DNA of 64,000 nt. Source: Curtobacterium sp. VKM Ac-1393 (GTDB lineage Bacteria; Actinomycetota; Actinomycetes; Actinomycetales; Microbacteriaceae). The position numbers were made by a program, and so were the translations under genes. Shown here in pieces: positions 51,131 through 59,702 of the stretch. Position 1 is the stretch's first letter; each line of letters opens with the position of its first letter. The stretch is taken from positions 62,001-126,000 of the forward strand of contig NZ_JADKRW010000002.1 of the NCBI RefSeq assembly GCF_015350995.1. Direction: 5' to 3'. A model generated the notes under the pieces. That model did no database searches and was not told where the DNA came from. It worked only from the letters and a program-made list of their open reading frames with translations.

Positions 51131-52153
51131 TCAGGCAGAGACCGACTCGTCGGCCGTCAGCACCGGAGCGATCGTCCCCGTCCGGGCACCCTCGTACGCC
51201 GCCAGGATCATGCCGAGCACCGCGATGCCCTCGCGCTCGGTGTGGATCGGCCGCGTGCCGTCGCGCAGGCAGTCCCCGAAGGCGCCGATCTCGGCCGCGA
51301 AGGTGTCGACCTCGTCGAAGGTGACCGACTCGCTGGTGCCGTCGCGCAGGTCCCATCGGAGCGTGGTGCCGTCGCTCGTCAGGGAGCCGTGCTCACCGAC
51401 GACGCTGAAGCGTTCGGTGCCGGCGGCCGGGTCGTACGCCCAGCTCGTCACGAGCTGCCCCACGGCGCCGTTGTCGAAGCGGAACAGTGCCTGCGCCGAG
51501 TCCTCGCCCTCCATGAAGGCCAGCCGGTGCGTGGACAGCATCGCGGTGGCCTGCACGGGGACCCCGCCGGCCAGGTGCATGAGCAGGTAGCTCGGGTGGT
51601 AGCCGGTGTCGATGAGCTCACCGCCGCCACTCGTCGACGCGTGGGCCCGCCACCCCATGTTCGACGGGTCGAACTCGTTGCGGAACGAGTCGGTGGTGCG
51701 GACCTCGTACACGGTGCCGAGCGCCCCGCCGTCGATGAACTCCTTCGCCTTGGCGACCGCGGGCATGAAGAGCTGGTTGTGCGCGCACATCAGGGTGATC
51801 CCCGACGCGGACACGGCACGCTGCACGTCGGCGGCCTCGTCCGGGCTCAGGCACAGCGGCTTCTCGCACAGGACGTGCTTGCCCGCCTTCGCCGCGGCGA
51901 CGATCGCGTCGCGGTGCAGGTGGTGCGGCAGGCAGATGTCGACCGCGTCGATGTCGGCCTGGTCGAGCATGGCGAGGTAGTCGGTGAAGAACGGGACGCC
52001 GAGTTCGGCCCCGCGCTCCTCGGCCGTGGCGGCGAAGGCATCGGCGACCGCGGCGATGCGGATCGTGTCGGGGTGCTGGGCGTACCCGGCGATGTGCGCA
52101 GAGGCGATGCCGCCCCCGCCGATGAGGCCGACGCGGATGATGTCGCTGGACAT
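51131..52153 (-). CDS. Gfo/Idh/MocA-family dehydrogenase
   Basis: 340 residues from ATG 52153 (caggag upstream). The N-terminal NAD-binding domain has GLIGGGGIASAHIAGY and the family EKP motif KAGKHVLCEKPLCLSP near residue 95; the second domain contains GGGELIDTGYHPSYLL with the catalytic His. It oxidises or reduces a sugar or inositol-like substrate. Last gene of the ABC-sugar operon, so it probably handles the imported sugar. Confidence 0.93.
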   Translation of the reverse strand: MSSDIIRVGLIGGGGIASAHIAGYAQHPDTIRIAAVADAFAATAEERGAELGVPFFTDYLAMLDQADIDAVDICLPHHLHRDAIVAAAKAGKHVLCEKPLCLSPDEAADVQRAVSASGITLMCAHNQLFMPAVAKAKEFIDGGALGTVYEVRTTDSFRNEFDPSNMGWRAHASTSGGGELIDTGYHPSYLLMHLAGGVPVQATAMLSTHRLAFMEGEDSAQALFRFDNGAVGQLVTSWAYDPAAGTERFSVVGEHGSLTSDGTTLRWDLRDGTSESVTFDEVDTFAAEIGAFGDCLRDGTRPIHTEREGIAVLGMILAAYEGARTGTIAPVLTADESVSA

Positions 52154-52197
52154 GGTGACTCCTGGGTTCGGTTCGTGGTGCTGGACTGCTGGGGCGG

Positions 52198-53205
52198 TCA
52201 GGCGGGTGCGCCGACGAGGGCGTCGCGGCCAACGACGTCGCGGCTCGCGGCGTCGTTGGCGGCGACCACCAGCCGGGTGAGGTCGACGGCGCGGGCGAGG
52301 TTGTCGTCGGCACGTGTGCCGGCGGTGACGTGGTCCACCCACTGGCCGAAGGCGTCCTGGGTGTCGGCGGGGACGTCGAGGGTGACCGTCTCGTCGCCGT
52401 AGGCCGGTCCGCCGGCGGTGAGCCGGGCCTCCCGGTCGGAGTAGGCGAGCCAGCCCCTGGTGCCGGCCACGTCGATCGTGAACGGGGTGCCCGCGACGAA
52501 GCCGGCCTCGATGACGCCGATCGCCTGCGAGGCGTAGCCGACGGTGACCACGGCGTGGTCCTCGACCGGGCGGCCGGTGAACGAGCGGTAGACGGCCTCG
52601 ACGGTGTCCGGGTGGGATCCGAGGAACAGCTGCGTCAAGTAGACGGGGTGGCAGCCGAGGTCGGTGAGTGCGCCACCGATCGCGGTCGCCGGGTCGAAGA
52701 AGCGCTCCGGCAGCCAGGGGGCCACGGCGCCGTCGTGCGAGAGCCGGACGCGCGAGTACGTGACGTCGCCGAGGCGGCCCGTGTCGAGCTCGCGCCGGAT
52801 CGCGGCGGTGTACCCGTGGTACAGCCGCGGCAGCGAGACCACGAGCGCGACGCCGGCGGTGTCGCAGGCGGCGATGACCTCGTCGCACTCCTCGACCGTG
52901 GGGGCGAGCAGCTTTTCGGTGAAGACGTGCTTGCCCGCCGTCGCGGCACGGACGATGACGTCGCGGTGGACGTCGGTCGAGGTCGTGACGGTGACGGCGT
53001 CGACGTCGTCCCGGGCGAGCAGTGCGTCGAGGTCGTCGGTGTACTCGACGCCGAACCGTTCGGCGCCCGCGCGGCCGCGCTCGGCGTCGTCGTCCCAGAC
53101 GGCCACGAGCTCGGTGCCGGGGTGGTCGAGGGTCTGCTGGGCGTAGTCGCCGGCGTGGACGTGCCAGAAGCCGAGGACGGCGACGCGCAAGGGGGTGGAG
53201 GGCAT
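52198..53205 (-). CDS. Gfo/Idh/MocA-family dehydrogenase (EKL variant)
   Basis: 335 residues from ATG 53205 (aaagga upstream). VAVLGFWHVHAGDY replaces the usual GxGxxG with GFWHVH, and the EKP motif is KHVFTEKLLAPT, so the Pro is lost; Lys is kept. GGALTDLGCHPVYLTQL keeps the catalytic His. The altered nucleotide loop suggests different cofactor handling or a different step from its neighbour. In operon with the sugar ABC genes. Confidence 0.88.
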   Translation of the reverse strand: MPSTPLRVAVLGFWHVHAGDYAQQTLDHPGTELVAVWDDDAERGRAGAERFGVEYTDDLDALLARDDVDAVTVTTSTDVHRDVIVRAATAGKHVFTEKLLAPTVEECDEVIAACDTAGVALVVSLPRLYHGYTAAIRRELDTGRLGDVTYSRVRLSHDGAVAPWLPERFFDPATAIGGALTDLGCHPVYLTQLFLGSHPDTVEAVYRSFTGRPVEDHAVVTVGYASQAIGVIEAGFVAGTPFTIDVAGTRGWLAYSDREARLTAGGPAYGDETVTLDVPADTQDAFGQWVDHVTAGTRADDNLARAVDLTRLVVAANDAASRDVVGRDALVGAPA

Positions 53206-53243
53206 GTGTGTTCCTTTCGTGTGGACGGACAGAGCGTTCCTGG

Positions 53244-54635
53244 TCAGATCCGGACCTTGTCGTAGTCCTTCGGCAACTTGAACGGCGAGTAGGTCTGCAT
53301 CATCGGGTCGACGCGGGCCTGTGCCCGCTCGACGGCTTCCTGTGGACTCGCGGTGCCGAGCAGGACGCTCGACCGCGCGTCGGCGAGGGAGTCCCACCAC
53401 GCGCCGCCGACGGGCAGCGGCGGACGGCAGGTGGACGCGCCGATCGACTCGGTGAAGAAGCGGATCGACTTCGCGGAGCCCTTCGGGTCCTTGAGCGCGG
53501 CGATGTTCGACGGCACGCTCGTCGCGGGCACCATGTAGGTCTCCTGGCCCTGCTTGCTCGTGAAGTACTTCATGAGCTCCCACACGGCCCTGTTCTTCTT
53601 CGAGCCCTTCGGGACGCACAGCGCGAAGCCACCGGACCACGTGTACTTGTCGCCGCCGTCCTGCTGGGTCGGCAGGTACGCGGTGCCCCAGTCGAGGTCC
53701 TTCGGGCCGTAGTTGTCGAAGGTCTGGATGGTCGAGGGGACGCTGACCATGAACGCCATCCGGTCCGCCATGAACGCGGTCTGTCCCGGCGGGTGCCCGG
53801 TCGGCTCGTAGGTCGCGATGAAGGTGTCGGCGTCCTTGTAGCCGTACCGCTTCGCCCAGTCCTCGTAGAACTCGAAGATGCTCCGGACGCTTGCCGAGTC
53901 CATCGTCATCTTCGAGTCCTGCTGGTCGAAGTACGACGCACCGAGGCCGAGCCCCCACGTGAACGGCCAGCCTTCGCCGTACCAGGGGAGCAGTCCCATG
54001 TGGGTGTAGTTGCCGCCGGACTTCTTCGTGATGCGTTCGCTGACGTCCCACATCCGGTCCATGCCCACCGGGCCGTTGTGCTCCCAGTCGAACTCGTCCG
54101 GGTCGATCCCGGCACCGGTGAGCATCTTCCGGTTCACGAACATGCCGCGGGCGTCGGTGTCGTGGGGGAGTCCGTAGGTCTTGCCCTGGTAGCTGACCTC
54201 ACCGATCGTGAACCCGAGCCACTGCGCCAGGAACTCGTCCTTCGGCTGGTCCTCGAACTGGTCGATCATGTCGTCGATCGGTTCGATCAGCCCGATCGCC
54301 GCGTACTGCGCCGCGCTGAACCGGTCGAGGAGCCACAGGTCGGGGGCGGTGCCGCCGCGGACGGCGGTGATGATGCTCGTTGCGTCGCCGGTGCCCTGCG
54401 ACGGCACGACGTTGACCTTGACGTCGACCTCGGGGTGGACCTTGTTGAAGTCCTTGATGACCTTCGTCTGGAACGGCACGAACGTGCCCGTGACACCCCA
54501 GATCGTGACCTGGTTCGGGTTGCTCCGGCCACTCGAACCGGAGGCGCACGATGCGGCGAGGAGCGCGAGGGCGCCCGCCCCACCGGTCGCGGCCGCACCG
54601 CGCAGGAACGTCCGTCGGTCGAATGCGCTGCTCAC
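53244..54635 (-). CDS. Sugar ABC transporter substrate-binding lipoprotein
   Basis: 463 residues from GTG 54635, overlapping the permease stop. The signal DRRTFLRGAAATGG is Tat-like (twin Arg) and LAASC-A is a lipobox, so the protein is exported folded and lipid-anchored. The body is a family-1 extracellular solute-binding fold (VTIWGVTGTFVPFQTKVIKDFNKVHPEVDVKV in part; WSGGFALCVPKGSKKN). It captures a carbohydrate for the two permeases. ATPase not in this operon; probably a shared MsiK-type ATPase elsewhere. Confidence 0.92.
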   Translation of the reverse strand: MSSAFDRRTFLRGAAATGGAGALALLAASCASGSSGRSNPNQVTIWGVTGTFVPFQTKVIKDFNKVHPEVDVKVNVVPSQGTGDATSIITAVRGGTAPDLWLLDRFSAAQYAAIGLIEPIDDMIDQFEDQPKDEFLAQWLGFTIGEVSYQGKTYGLPHDTDARGMFVNRKMLTGAGIDPDEFDWEHNGPVGMDRMWDVSERITKKSGGNYTHMGLLPWYGEGWPFTWGLGLGASYFDQQDSKMTMDSASVRSIFEFYEDWAKRYGYKDADTFIATYEPTGHPPGQTAFMADRMAFMVSVPSTIQTFDNYGPKDLDWGTAYLPTQQDGGDKYTWSGGFALCVPKGSKKNRAVWELMKYFTSKQGQETYMVPATSVPSNIAALKDPKGSAKSIRFFTESIGASTCRPPLPVGGAWWDSLADARSSVLLGTASPQEAVERAQARVDPMMQTYSPFKLPKDYDKVRI

Positions 54636-55576
54636 TTGAAGCTCCCGATCTGGACGCCCTTGATGAACGTCCGCTGGAACACGAAGAACAGGACCACGAG
54701 CGGCAGGATGATGAGCACCGATGCCGCCATCAGCTGGTTGAACTGGAAGTCCTGCGAGTTGTTGAGGCGGAAGATCTGCAGCCCGATGGACAGCGTCTGC
54801 ACGTTCTCGTCCTGCAGGTAGATGAGCGGTCCCAGGAAGTCGTTCCAGGCACCCACCGCCGCGAAGATCCCCACCGTGACGAGTGCCGCCCGCGCCTGCG
54901 GGAACACGATCCGCCAGAGGATGCCCCACTCGGACGCACCGTCCATCCGCGCCGCGTTGAGCAGGTCCTTCGGGATCTGCAGCAGGAACTGCCGGAGCAG
55001 GAACACGTAGAACGCGGACCCGAACAGGCTCGGCACGATGAGCGGCAGGAAGGTGTTGATCCAGCCGAGTCGGGCGTACAGGTCGAACATCGGGATGAGC
55101 GTGACCGGGAACGGGATGAACAGCGTCGCCAGCACGACGTAGAACACCTTGTCGCGGCCGCGCCACTCGAGGCACGCGAACCCGTAGGCGATCACGAGGT
55201 TCGACACCATCGAGAACAGGGTGACGCAGACCGTGATGACGAGCGTGTTCCGGAAGAACGTGAAGAACGGCATCGCGTCGATCGCCTTGCCGAAGTTCGA
55301 CCAGTCGAGCCACTGCGGGAACCACGTGGGCGGGAAGGCGCCGAGTTCGGAGTTGCCCTTCAGCGCCGAGATGACCATCCAGTAGATCGGGATGAGGAAC
55401 AGCAGGCTCATCGCGATGAGGAGCACGCGGGCGAGGACGGACGACCACGGCGAGCGGATCGAGCCGTCGGCGTTGCGGGAGCGGTCATCGGCACCCTTGC
55501 GGCCACGGGGCCGGACGGACTCGATCGACGAGGTGACCGTGTCGCGGTCCGGGTGGCGTTCAGTGCGCAGTGTCAT
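54632..55576 (-). CDS. Sugar ABC transporter permease (MalG type)
   Basis: 314 residues. Six hydrophobic helices after a long charged N-terminus (residues 1-38). The EAA loop NAARMDGASEWGILWRIVFP contacts the ATPase. Ends with the MalG-typical QRTFIKGVQIGSFK. Three bases separate it from the upstream permease gene. Confidence 0.94.
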   Translation of the reverse strand: MTLRTERHPDRDTVTSSIESVRPRGRKGADDRSRNADGSIRSPWSSVLARVLLIAMSLLFLIPIYWMVISALKGNSELGAFPPTWFPQWLDWSNFGKAIDAMPFFTFFRNTLVITVCVTLFSMVSNLVIAYGFACLEWRGRDKVFYVVLATLFIPFPVTLIPMFDLYARLGWINTFLPLIVPSLFGSAFYVFLLRQFLLQIPKDLLNAARMDGASEWGILWRIVFPQARAALVTVGIFAAVGAWNDFLGPLIYLQDENVQTLSIGLQIFRLNNSQDFQFNQLMAASVLIILPLVVLFFVFQRTFIKGVQIGSFK

Positions 55577-55579
55577 CGG

Positions 55580-56578
55580 TCACTCCCCGGTCACGTCGTA
55601 GTTGACGAAGCGCTTGGACAGCCAGTACACGAGCCCGGACAGGATCATGCCGGCCAGGAACAGCAGCACCGCCATGGCGCTGGCGAACCCGAGCTGCGCG
55701 TAGCTGAACGCGTTCTTGTAGAGGTAGAGCATGTAGAACAACGTCCCGTTGTCCGGGCTGCCGAGTCCTCCGGTGCCGGACGAGATCACGTACGCCTCGG
55801 TGAAGACCTGCAGGCCGTTGCTGATGCCGGTGATCAGGTTGAACAGGATCACGGGCGAGAGCAGCGGCAGGGTCAGCGCGAAGAACTGCCGGACCGGGCC
55901 GGCCCCGTCGACGCGGGCCGCCTCGTACAGGGTCTTCGGGATCCCGCGCAGCCCCGCGAGGAAGATCAACGCCGCGTTGCCGGCGCCCATCTGGGCGAGC
56001 GCGACGATGACGAGCTTCGCCGTCGTCGGGTCGCCGAGCAGGTTCGTCGCCGGGATCCCGACGAGCTTCATGACCTGGTTGACGATGCCCGTCTGCGGGT
56101 TGACGAGCACCACGAAGATGAACGCCAGCGCGAAGGTCGGGATGAGCGAGGGGATGTAGAGGGCCGTCCGGTACCAGCCGATCTCGCGGACGTCCTGGTT
56201 CATCGCGATCGCGATCACGATGGCGATGACGATCCCGACGGGCACCGCGATCACGGCGTAGAACAGGGTGTTGCCGACCGCGGTGTGCACGAGCGGGTCG
56301 ATGAACGCGGCGACGTAGTTGGCGAACCCGACCCAGGTGATGTCGGCCATGCCCGAGTACCGGGTCAGGCTGATCGCGAACGAGTAGATCAGGGGGTAGG
56401 CGATGAACACGAGCACGCCGAGGATCCACGGCGAGATGAACGCGATGCCGACGCGCAGCCGGCGTTTCTCGGCCGGGGTCCACGGGTGCTTCTCGCGTGG
56501 CCGTCGTCGGACGGTGGCGTCTCCGCCCTGGAGCGTCCGCGGTGGAGCTGCTGTCCCGGATCGTGCGGTCGTCGTCAC
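55580..56578 (-). CDS. Sugar ABC transporter permease (MalF type)
   Basis: 332 residues from GTG 56578, preceded by ggaaggg; longer frames run into the promoter. Six helices, the first in GIAFISPWILGVLVFIAYPLI. EAA loop EAARVDGAGPVRQFFALTLP. First gene of the import operon, divergent from the ROK regulator. Confidence 0.93.
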   Translation of the reverse strand: MTTTARSGTAAPPRTLQGGDATVRRRPREKHPWTPAEKRRLRVGIAFISPWILGVLVFIAYPLIYSFAISLTRYSGMADITWVGFANYVAAFIDPLVHTAVGNTLFYAVIAVPVGIVIAIVIAIAMNQDVREIGWYRTALYIPSLIPTFALAFIFVVLVNPQTGIVNQVMKLVGIPATNLLGDPTTAKLVIVALAQMGAGNAALIFLAGLRGIPKTLYEAARVDGAGPVRQFFALTLPLLSPVILFNLITGISNGLQVFTEAYVISSGTGGLGSPDNGTLFYMLYLYKNAFSYAQLGFASAMAVLLFLAGMILSGLVYWLSKRFVNYDVTGE

Positions 56579-56663
56579 GAGCGTCCCTTCCGACCCCGTG
56601 CCACGCCGGTGTGGCACGGGTGAACTCGTCGCCGGACGGGCGAACCGATCGCTCCGTCGCGGA

Positions 56664-56705
56664 TTCAATCCAATTGATTGACAAATTCGTATGACCAGAA
56701 ATGCT
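56664..56705. promoter_or_regulatory. AT-rich divergent control region of the ABC operon and ROK regulator
   Basis: A dyad tcaatc-caatt-gattga overlaps a consensus -35 TTGACA (56678-56683), with AATGCT (56700-56705) as -10 and ATG 56713 seven bases on. By far the most AT-rich stretch nearby; probably the ROK operator. Confidence 0.65.
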
Positions 56706-56712
56706 AGGGACC

Positions 56713-57978
56713 ATGTCCGAGCCTCGTCAACCCCTTCGTGACACCGTGGTGCAGAGCAGAACGGGTGGCACGAACCTCGCGCGCGTCGGCGTCCAGAACC
56801 GTGCGCTCGTCCTCGATCTCATCCGCCGACGGGGCCCCTCCGCACGCGCCGAACTGATGCGCGCCACCGGGCTGAGCGCCCAGACGGTGTCCAACATCGC
56901 GGTCGGGCTCGTCGCAGCGGGGCTGGTGCGCGAGGTCCCCGGCGGTGGGCGACGGCTCGGGGTCGTCGCACGGTCACGGTCGGCGATCGGGGTCCACCTC
57001 GACCCGGCGCACCTCGTCGTCGTCCGCACCGACCTGACCGGCGCGGTGCTGGCCGTCGAGCACGTCGACCTGGACGCGACGGACGACCCGGCGCGGACGC
57101 TCGACACGATGGCGGCGGCCGTGCAGCGCGTCCGCGGCGGCGCGCGTCCGAGCGTTCCCGTACCCGCCGGCATCGGGCTCGCCGTCCCCGGCCCGATCGA
57201 CCCCGCCGGCATACGGATGGGCACTCCCGCGCAGCTGCCGGCCTGGTGGGAACTGCCCGTCACCGGCGAACTCGCCGCTCGGACCGGTCTGTCCGTGCAC
57301 CTGGAGAAGGACGGTGTCGCGAGCGCCCTCGGCGAGGTCTGGGCCGCTGCCGGCGCCGACGACCTGGTGTCGGTCTTCCTCGGCCACGGCATCAGCGCCG
57401 CGACGGTCGCCTCGGGCGAGGTGGTCCGTGGCGCGACCGGCAACGCCGGGGAGTTCGGTGGCATGCCGGTCGAGGCGCACGGCCGCTGGACCGAGGTGTG
57501 GGAAGCGTGCCAGCCCCTGCAGCAGGTCCGCCGCGGGATCGCCGCCGGTCTGCTCCCCACGGGCATCCCGCTCGACCGTGCCACTGACGTCCGGCAGGCA
57601 TTCGAGCGGCTCTGCGCGACGCCGTCCGCGGCACCGCTGGTCGCCGAGGCCGGAGCCGCCCTCGGATCCGCCCTCGCCCACGTCGTCGAGTTGCTCGACG
57701 TGCCGCGCGTCGCGATCGGGGGCAGCGCCGCCCTCGCCGGCGGCGACGTCTTCATCGCGGCCGTCCGGGAGCGGCTCGCCGTCCGCCTGCCGCACGGGCC
57801 GTTCCCGACCGTCGAGGCCACCGCCTTCGGCGAGGCGTCGGTGGCCCGCGGAGCGGCCTGCGCCGTGCTGCAGGCCGACCTCGCCGTGCCGACTGCCGTC
57901 GACCGCGGTGTCGGCGTCGGTGCGGGGCGTCGACCGGGAGGCCCGGTGCACCTCCGCAGCATCGCCCACCCCTGGTGA
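56713..57978 (+). CDS. ROK-family transcriptional regulator
   Basis: 421 residues from ATG 56713 (an ATG at 56701 is possible but would overlap the -10 box). N-terminal winged helix VLDLIRRRGPSARAELMRATGLSAQTVSNI near residue 33 (partial). The ROK sugar-kinase-like domain follows: GIGLAVPGPIDP, and TGNAGEFGGMPV with the conserved region where kinases hold Zn; here the Cys-rich zinc motif is missing, so no zinc and no kinase activity are expected. It likely represses the divergent sugar ABC operon until its sugar ligand binds. Confidence 0.9.
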   Translation: MSEPRQPLRDTVVQSRTGGTNLARVGVQNRALVLDLIRRRGPSARAELMRATGLSAQTVSNIAVGLVAAGLVREVPGGGRRLGVVARSRSAIGVHLDPAHLVVVRTDLTGAVLAVEHVDLDATDDPARTLDTMAAAVQRVRGGARPSVPVPAGIGLAVPGPIDPAGIRMGTPAQLPAWWELPVTGELAARTGLSVHLEKDGVASALGEVWAAAGADDLVSVFLGHGISAATVASGEVVRGATGNAGEFGGMPVEAHGRWTEVWEACQPLQQVRRGIAAGLLPTGIPLDRATDVRQAFERLCATPSAAPLVAEAGAALGSALAHVVELLDVPRVAIGGSAALAGGDVFIAAVRERLAVRLPHGPFPTVEATAFGEASVARGAACAVLQADLAVPTAVDRGVGVGAGRRPGGPVHLRSIAHPW

Positions 57979-58086
57979 GCGGGAGCGTCCAGGGCGTCTG
58001 TGCCGATCAGGACGTCGGATCGGTGCGCCTGCGACGCACGCGTGACGCCGTGCGACGGCTGCGGCGCGTCGACCGCGGGGACGCCG

Positions 58087-58092
58087 TAGCGT
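58087..58092 (+). promoter_or_regulatory. -10 box of a leaderless promoter
   Basis: TAGCGT seven bases before ATG 58100. Confidence 0.55.
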
Positions 58093-58099
58093 CGGGGGC

Positions 58100-58909
58100 A
58101 TGAGCACGACGACGCCGACCGCATCCGACTTCGTCGCCGGGTGGACCGCCTGGCACGAGGACCACGAGCGGGCACGGGCGAGCGAGCACGGCTTCCTCGC
58201 CATCACGAGCATCCGGTGGCTCACCGCGACGCCCGAACGGTTCGACGACGCCCCCGGCACCTGGTCGACCGGCGAGGACGGCCCCGTCGTCGAGCTCGCC
58301 GACGGCGAGACGATCACGGTCGACGGACAGCAGGTCACCGGGACACACCGCTTCGGACCCCTGGCCGAACGGTCGAGCACGAACGTCGTGTGGCAGGACG
58401 GCGACGAGACCGTCGTGGTCGAGGTCGCCCGCCGTGGCGGCAGCGACGTCATCCGCCCACGCCACCCGGGCAACGCGACCCGGACCGAGTACCCCGGCAC
58501 CCCGACGTACGAGCCGTCGGACCGGTTCGTCGTCGACGCGCACTTCGAACCGTTCGACGAACCCCGCGAGGTCACCGTGGGCTCGGTCGTCGACGGGCTG
58601 CAGCACGTGTACGCAGCCCCCGGCGTCCTCACCTTCGACCTCGACGGGCCGCGGTCGCTGCTCGCGTTCAACGGGCACGGCGACGGCCTGCACGTCCTGT
58701 TCACCGACCGCACCAGCGGCGTCACGACCTACGCCGCGAACCGGAGCCTGGACATCGCCGCGCCGGACGCCGCCGGGGCGACGACGATCGACTTCAACCG
58801 GGCGACGAACCTGCCGTGCGCCTACACCGCGCACGCGACCTGCCCGCTGCCCCCGGCCGAGAACCGGCTCGACGTCGCGGTCGAGGCGGGGGAGCGCCTG
58901 CCCGCCTGA
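58100..58909 (+). CDS. DUF1684 domain protein
   Basis: 269 residues. Second DUF1684 protein of the window. Family pattern: WHEDHERARASEHGFLAI at the N-terminus, GTHRFGPLAERSS, and the C-terminal NLPCAYTAHATCPLPPAEN. This copy is closer to the family norm than the 10.5 kb copy. Leaderless promoter. No reaction is known for the family. Confidence 0.87.
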   Translation: MSTTTPTASDFVAGWTAWHEDHERARASEHGFLAITSIRWLTATPERFDDAPGTWSTGEDGPVVELADGETITVDGQQVTGTHRFGPLAERSSTNVVWQDGDETVVVEVARRGGSDVIRPRHPGNATRTEYPGTPTYEPSDRFVVDAHFEPFDEPREVTVGSVVDGLQHVYAAPGVLTFDLDGPRSLLAFNGHGDGLHVLFTDRTSGVTTYAANRSLDIAAPDAAGATTIDFNRATNLPCAYTAHATCPLPPAENRLDVAVEAGERLPA

Positions 58910-58919
58910 CCCCGCCGCC

Positions 58920-58975
58920 GCGCAACGAACGACGTCCTCGATGTCGTACGACGTCGAGGACGTCGTTCGTTGCGC
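58920..58975. repeat. Intergenic palindrome family, 27-bp arms
   Basis: Arms 58920-58946 and 58949-58975 with one mismatch, centre ta. Core GATGTCG-TA-CGACGTCGA. Confidence 0.96.
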
Positions 58976-58984
58976 TCGCGGGTC

Positions 58985-59049
58985 GTTGCAGCCGCGCGGG
59001 AGCGACAGGGCCGATGTCGTGCGACGTCCACGGTGTCGATCGGCGTCGG
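58985..59049. repeat. Intergenic palindrome family, 65-bp copy
   Basis: 88% identical to 21985-22049; core GATGTCG-TG-CGACGTCCA. It directly follows the 58920 palindrome, as the 21985 block follows the 21941 copy. Confidence 0.9.
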
Positions 59050-59064
59050 CGGTCGGCGCCCGCC

Positions 59065-59625
59065 TCAGCCTGAGGGGACGCGCTGCCAGGTGCTCGTCGC
59101 CCGCCAGGCCTGCGGATCGAAGGCGAACACGCTGCCCATGCCGGGCTGGTCGAGCGCCCGTGACACCAGTACGCCGGTCAGGTCGGCGAGCAGGAGCGCC
59201 CCGACGGCACCGTGCGACACGATCGTCACGTCGCTCTCGGTCGTGAGCCGCCGGACTGCTGCGACGATGCGGGCCTGGGCGTCGACGGCCCGCTCCCATC
59301 CGCGGACCGATCGGGTCGGCTCCGCGAAGAACCGGTCGACGACCCCGTCGAACTCGGCCGGCGGTAGGTAGCCGGTCGCACTGCGGTCGATCTCGCCGAG
59401 CAGGGGATCCTGCGCGGGCACGAGCCCGACCGCGGCCCCGAGCAGCTCGGCGGTCTCGACGGCCTTGCGCTCCGTGCTCGACACGAGTGTCCGGACGCCC
59501 GGCTCCCAGGCCAGCGGACCCGACCGCGCTGCGCGTGCGCGTCCCTCGGCGGAGAGCCCCCACGACTCGATCGGCTCGGCGGGTTCCACGACGACCTCGG
59601 CGTGGGTCAGGAAGTACGAGACCAT
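59065..59625 (-). CDS. Histidine-phosphatase-family protein with altered RHG motif
   Basis: 186 residues. The phosphoglycerate-mutase-like fold is shown by VRTLVSSTERKAVETAELLG and VTIVSHGAVGALL (second catalytic His). The first motif, normally LVRHGE, reads FLTHAEV: the nucleophilic His is kept, while the Arg and Gly are replaced. It may be a weak phosphatase or act on an unusual substrate. CAGGAT lies six bases before ATG 59625 (leaderless). Divergent from the reverse transcriptase gene. Confidence 0.85.
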   Translation of the reverse strand: MVSYFLTHAEVVVEPAEPIESWGLSAEGRARAARSGPLAWEPGVRTLVSSTERKAVETAELLGAAVGLVPAQDPLLGEIDRSATGYLPPAEFDGVVDRFFAEPTRSVRGWERAVDAQARIVAAVRRLTTESDVTIVSHGAVGALLLADLTGVLVSRALDQPGMGSVFAFDPQAWRATSTWQRVPSG

Positions 59626-59690
59626 CCGGCGATCCTGGCACGGACCGCTGGTGTTCCGCGGGGACGGTGTCGGGTGTCACCGCGTCGCCG

Positions 59691-59696
59691 TAGGGT
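59691..59696 (+). promoter_or_regulatory. -10 box of the reverse transcriptase gene (leaderless)
   Basis: TAGGGT ends six bases before GTG 59703. The -35 is weak. It implies no 5' leader RNA. Confidence 0.55.
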
Positions 59697-59702
59697 GAGC
59701 GC

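Noticed and set aside
59626..59702. msr-msd ncRNA upstream of the RT
   Set aside because: Only 77 bases lie between divergent genes and they contain the likely RT promoter; no a1/a2 complementarity was seen.
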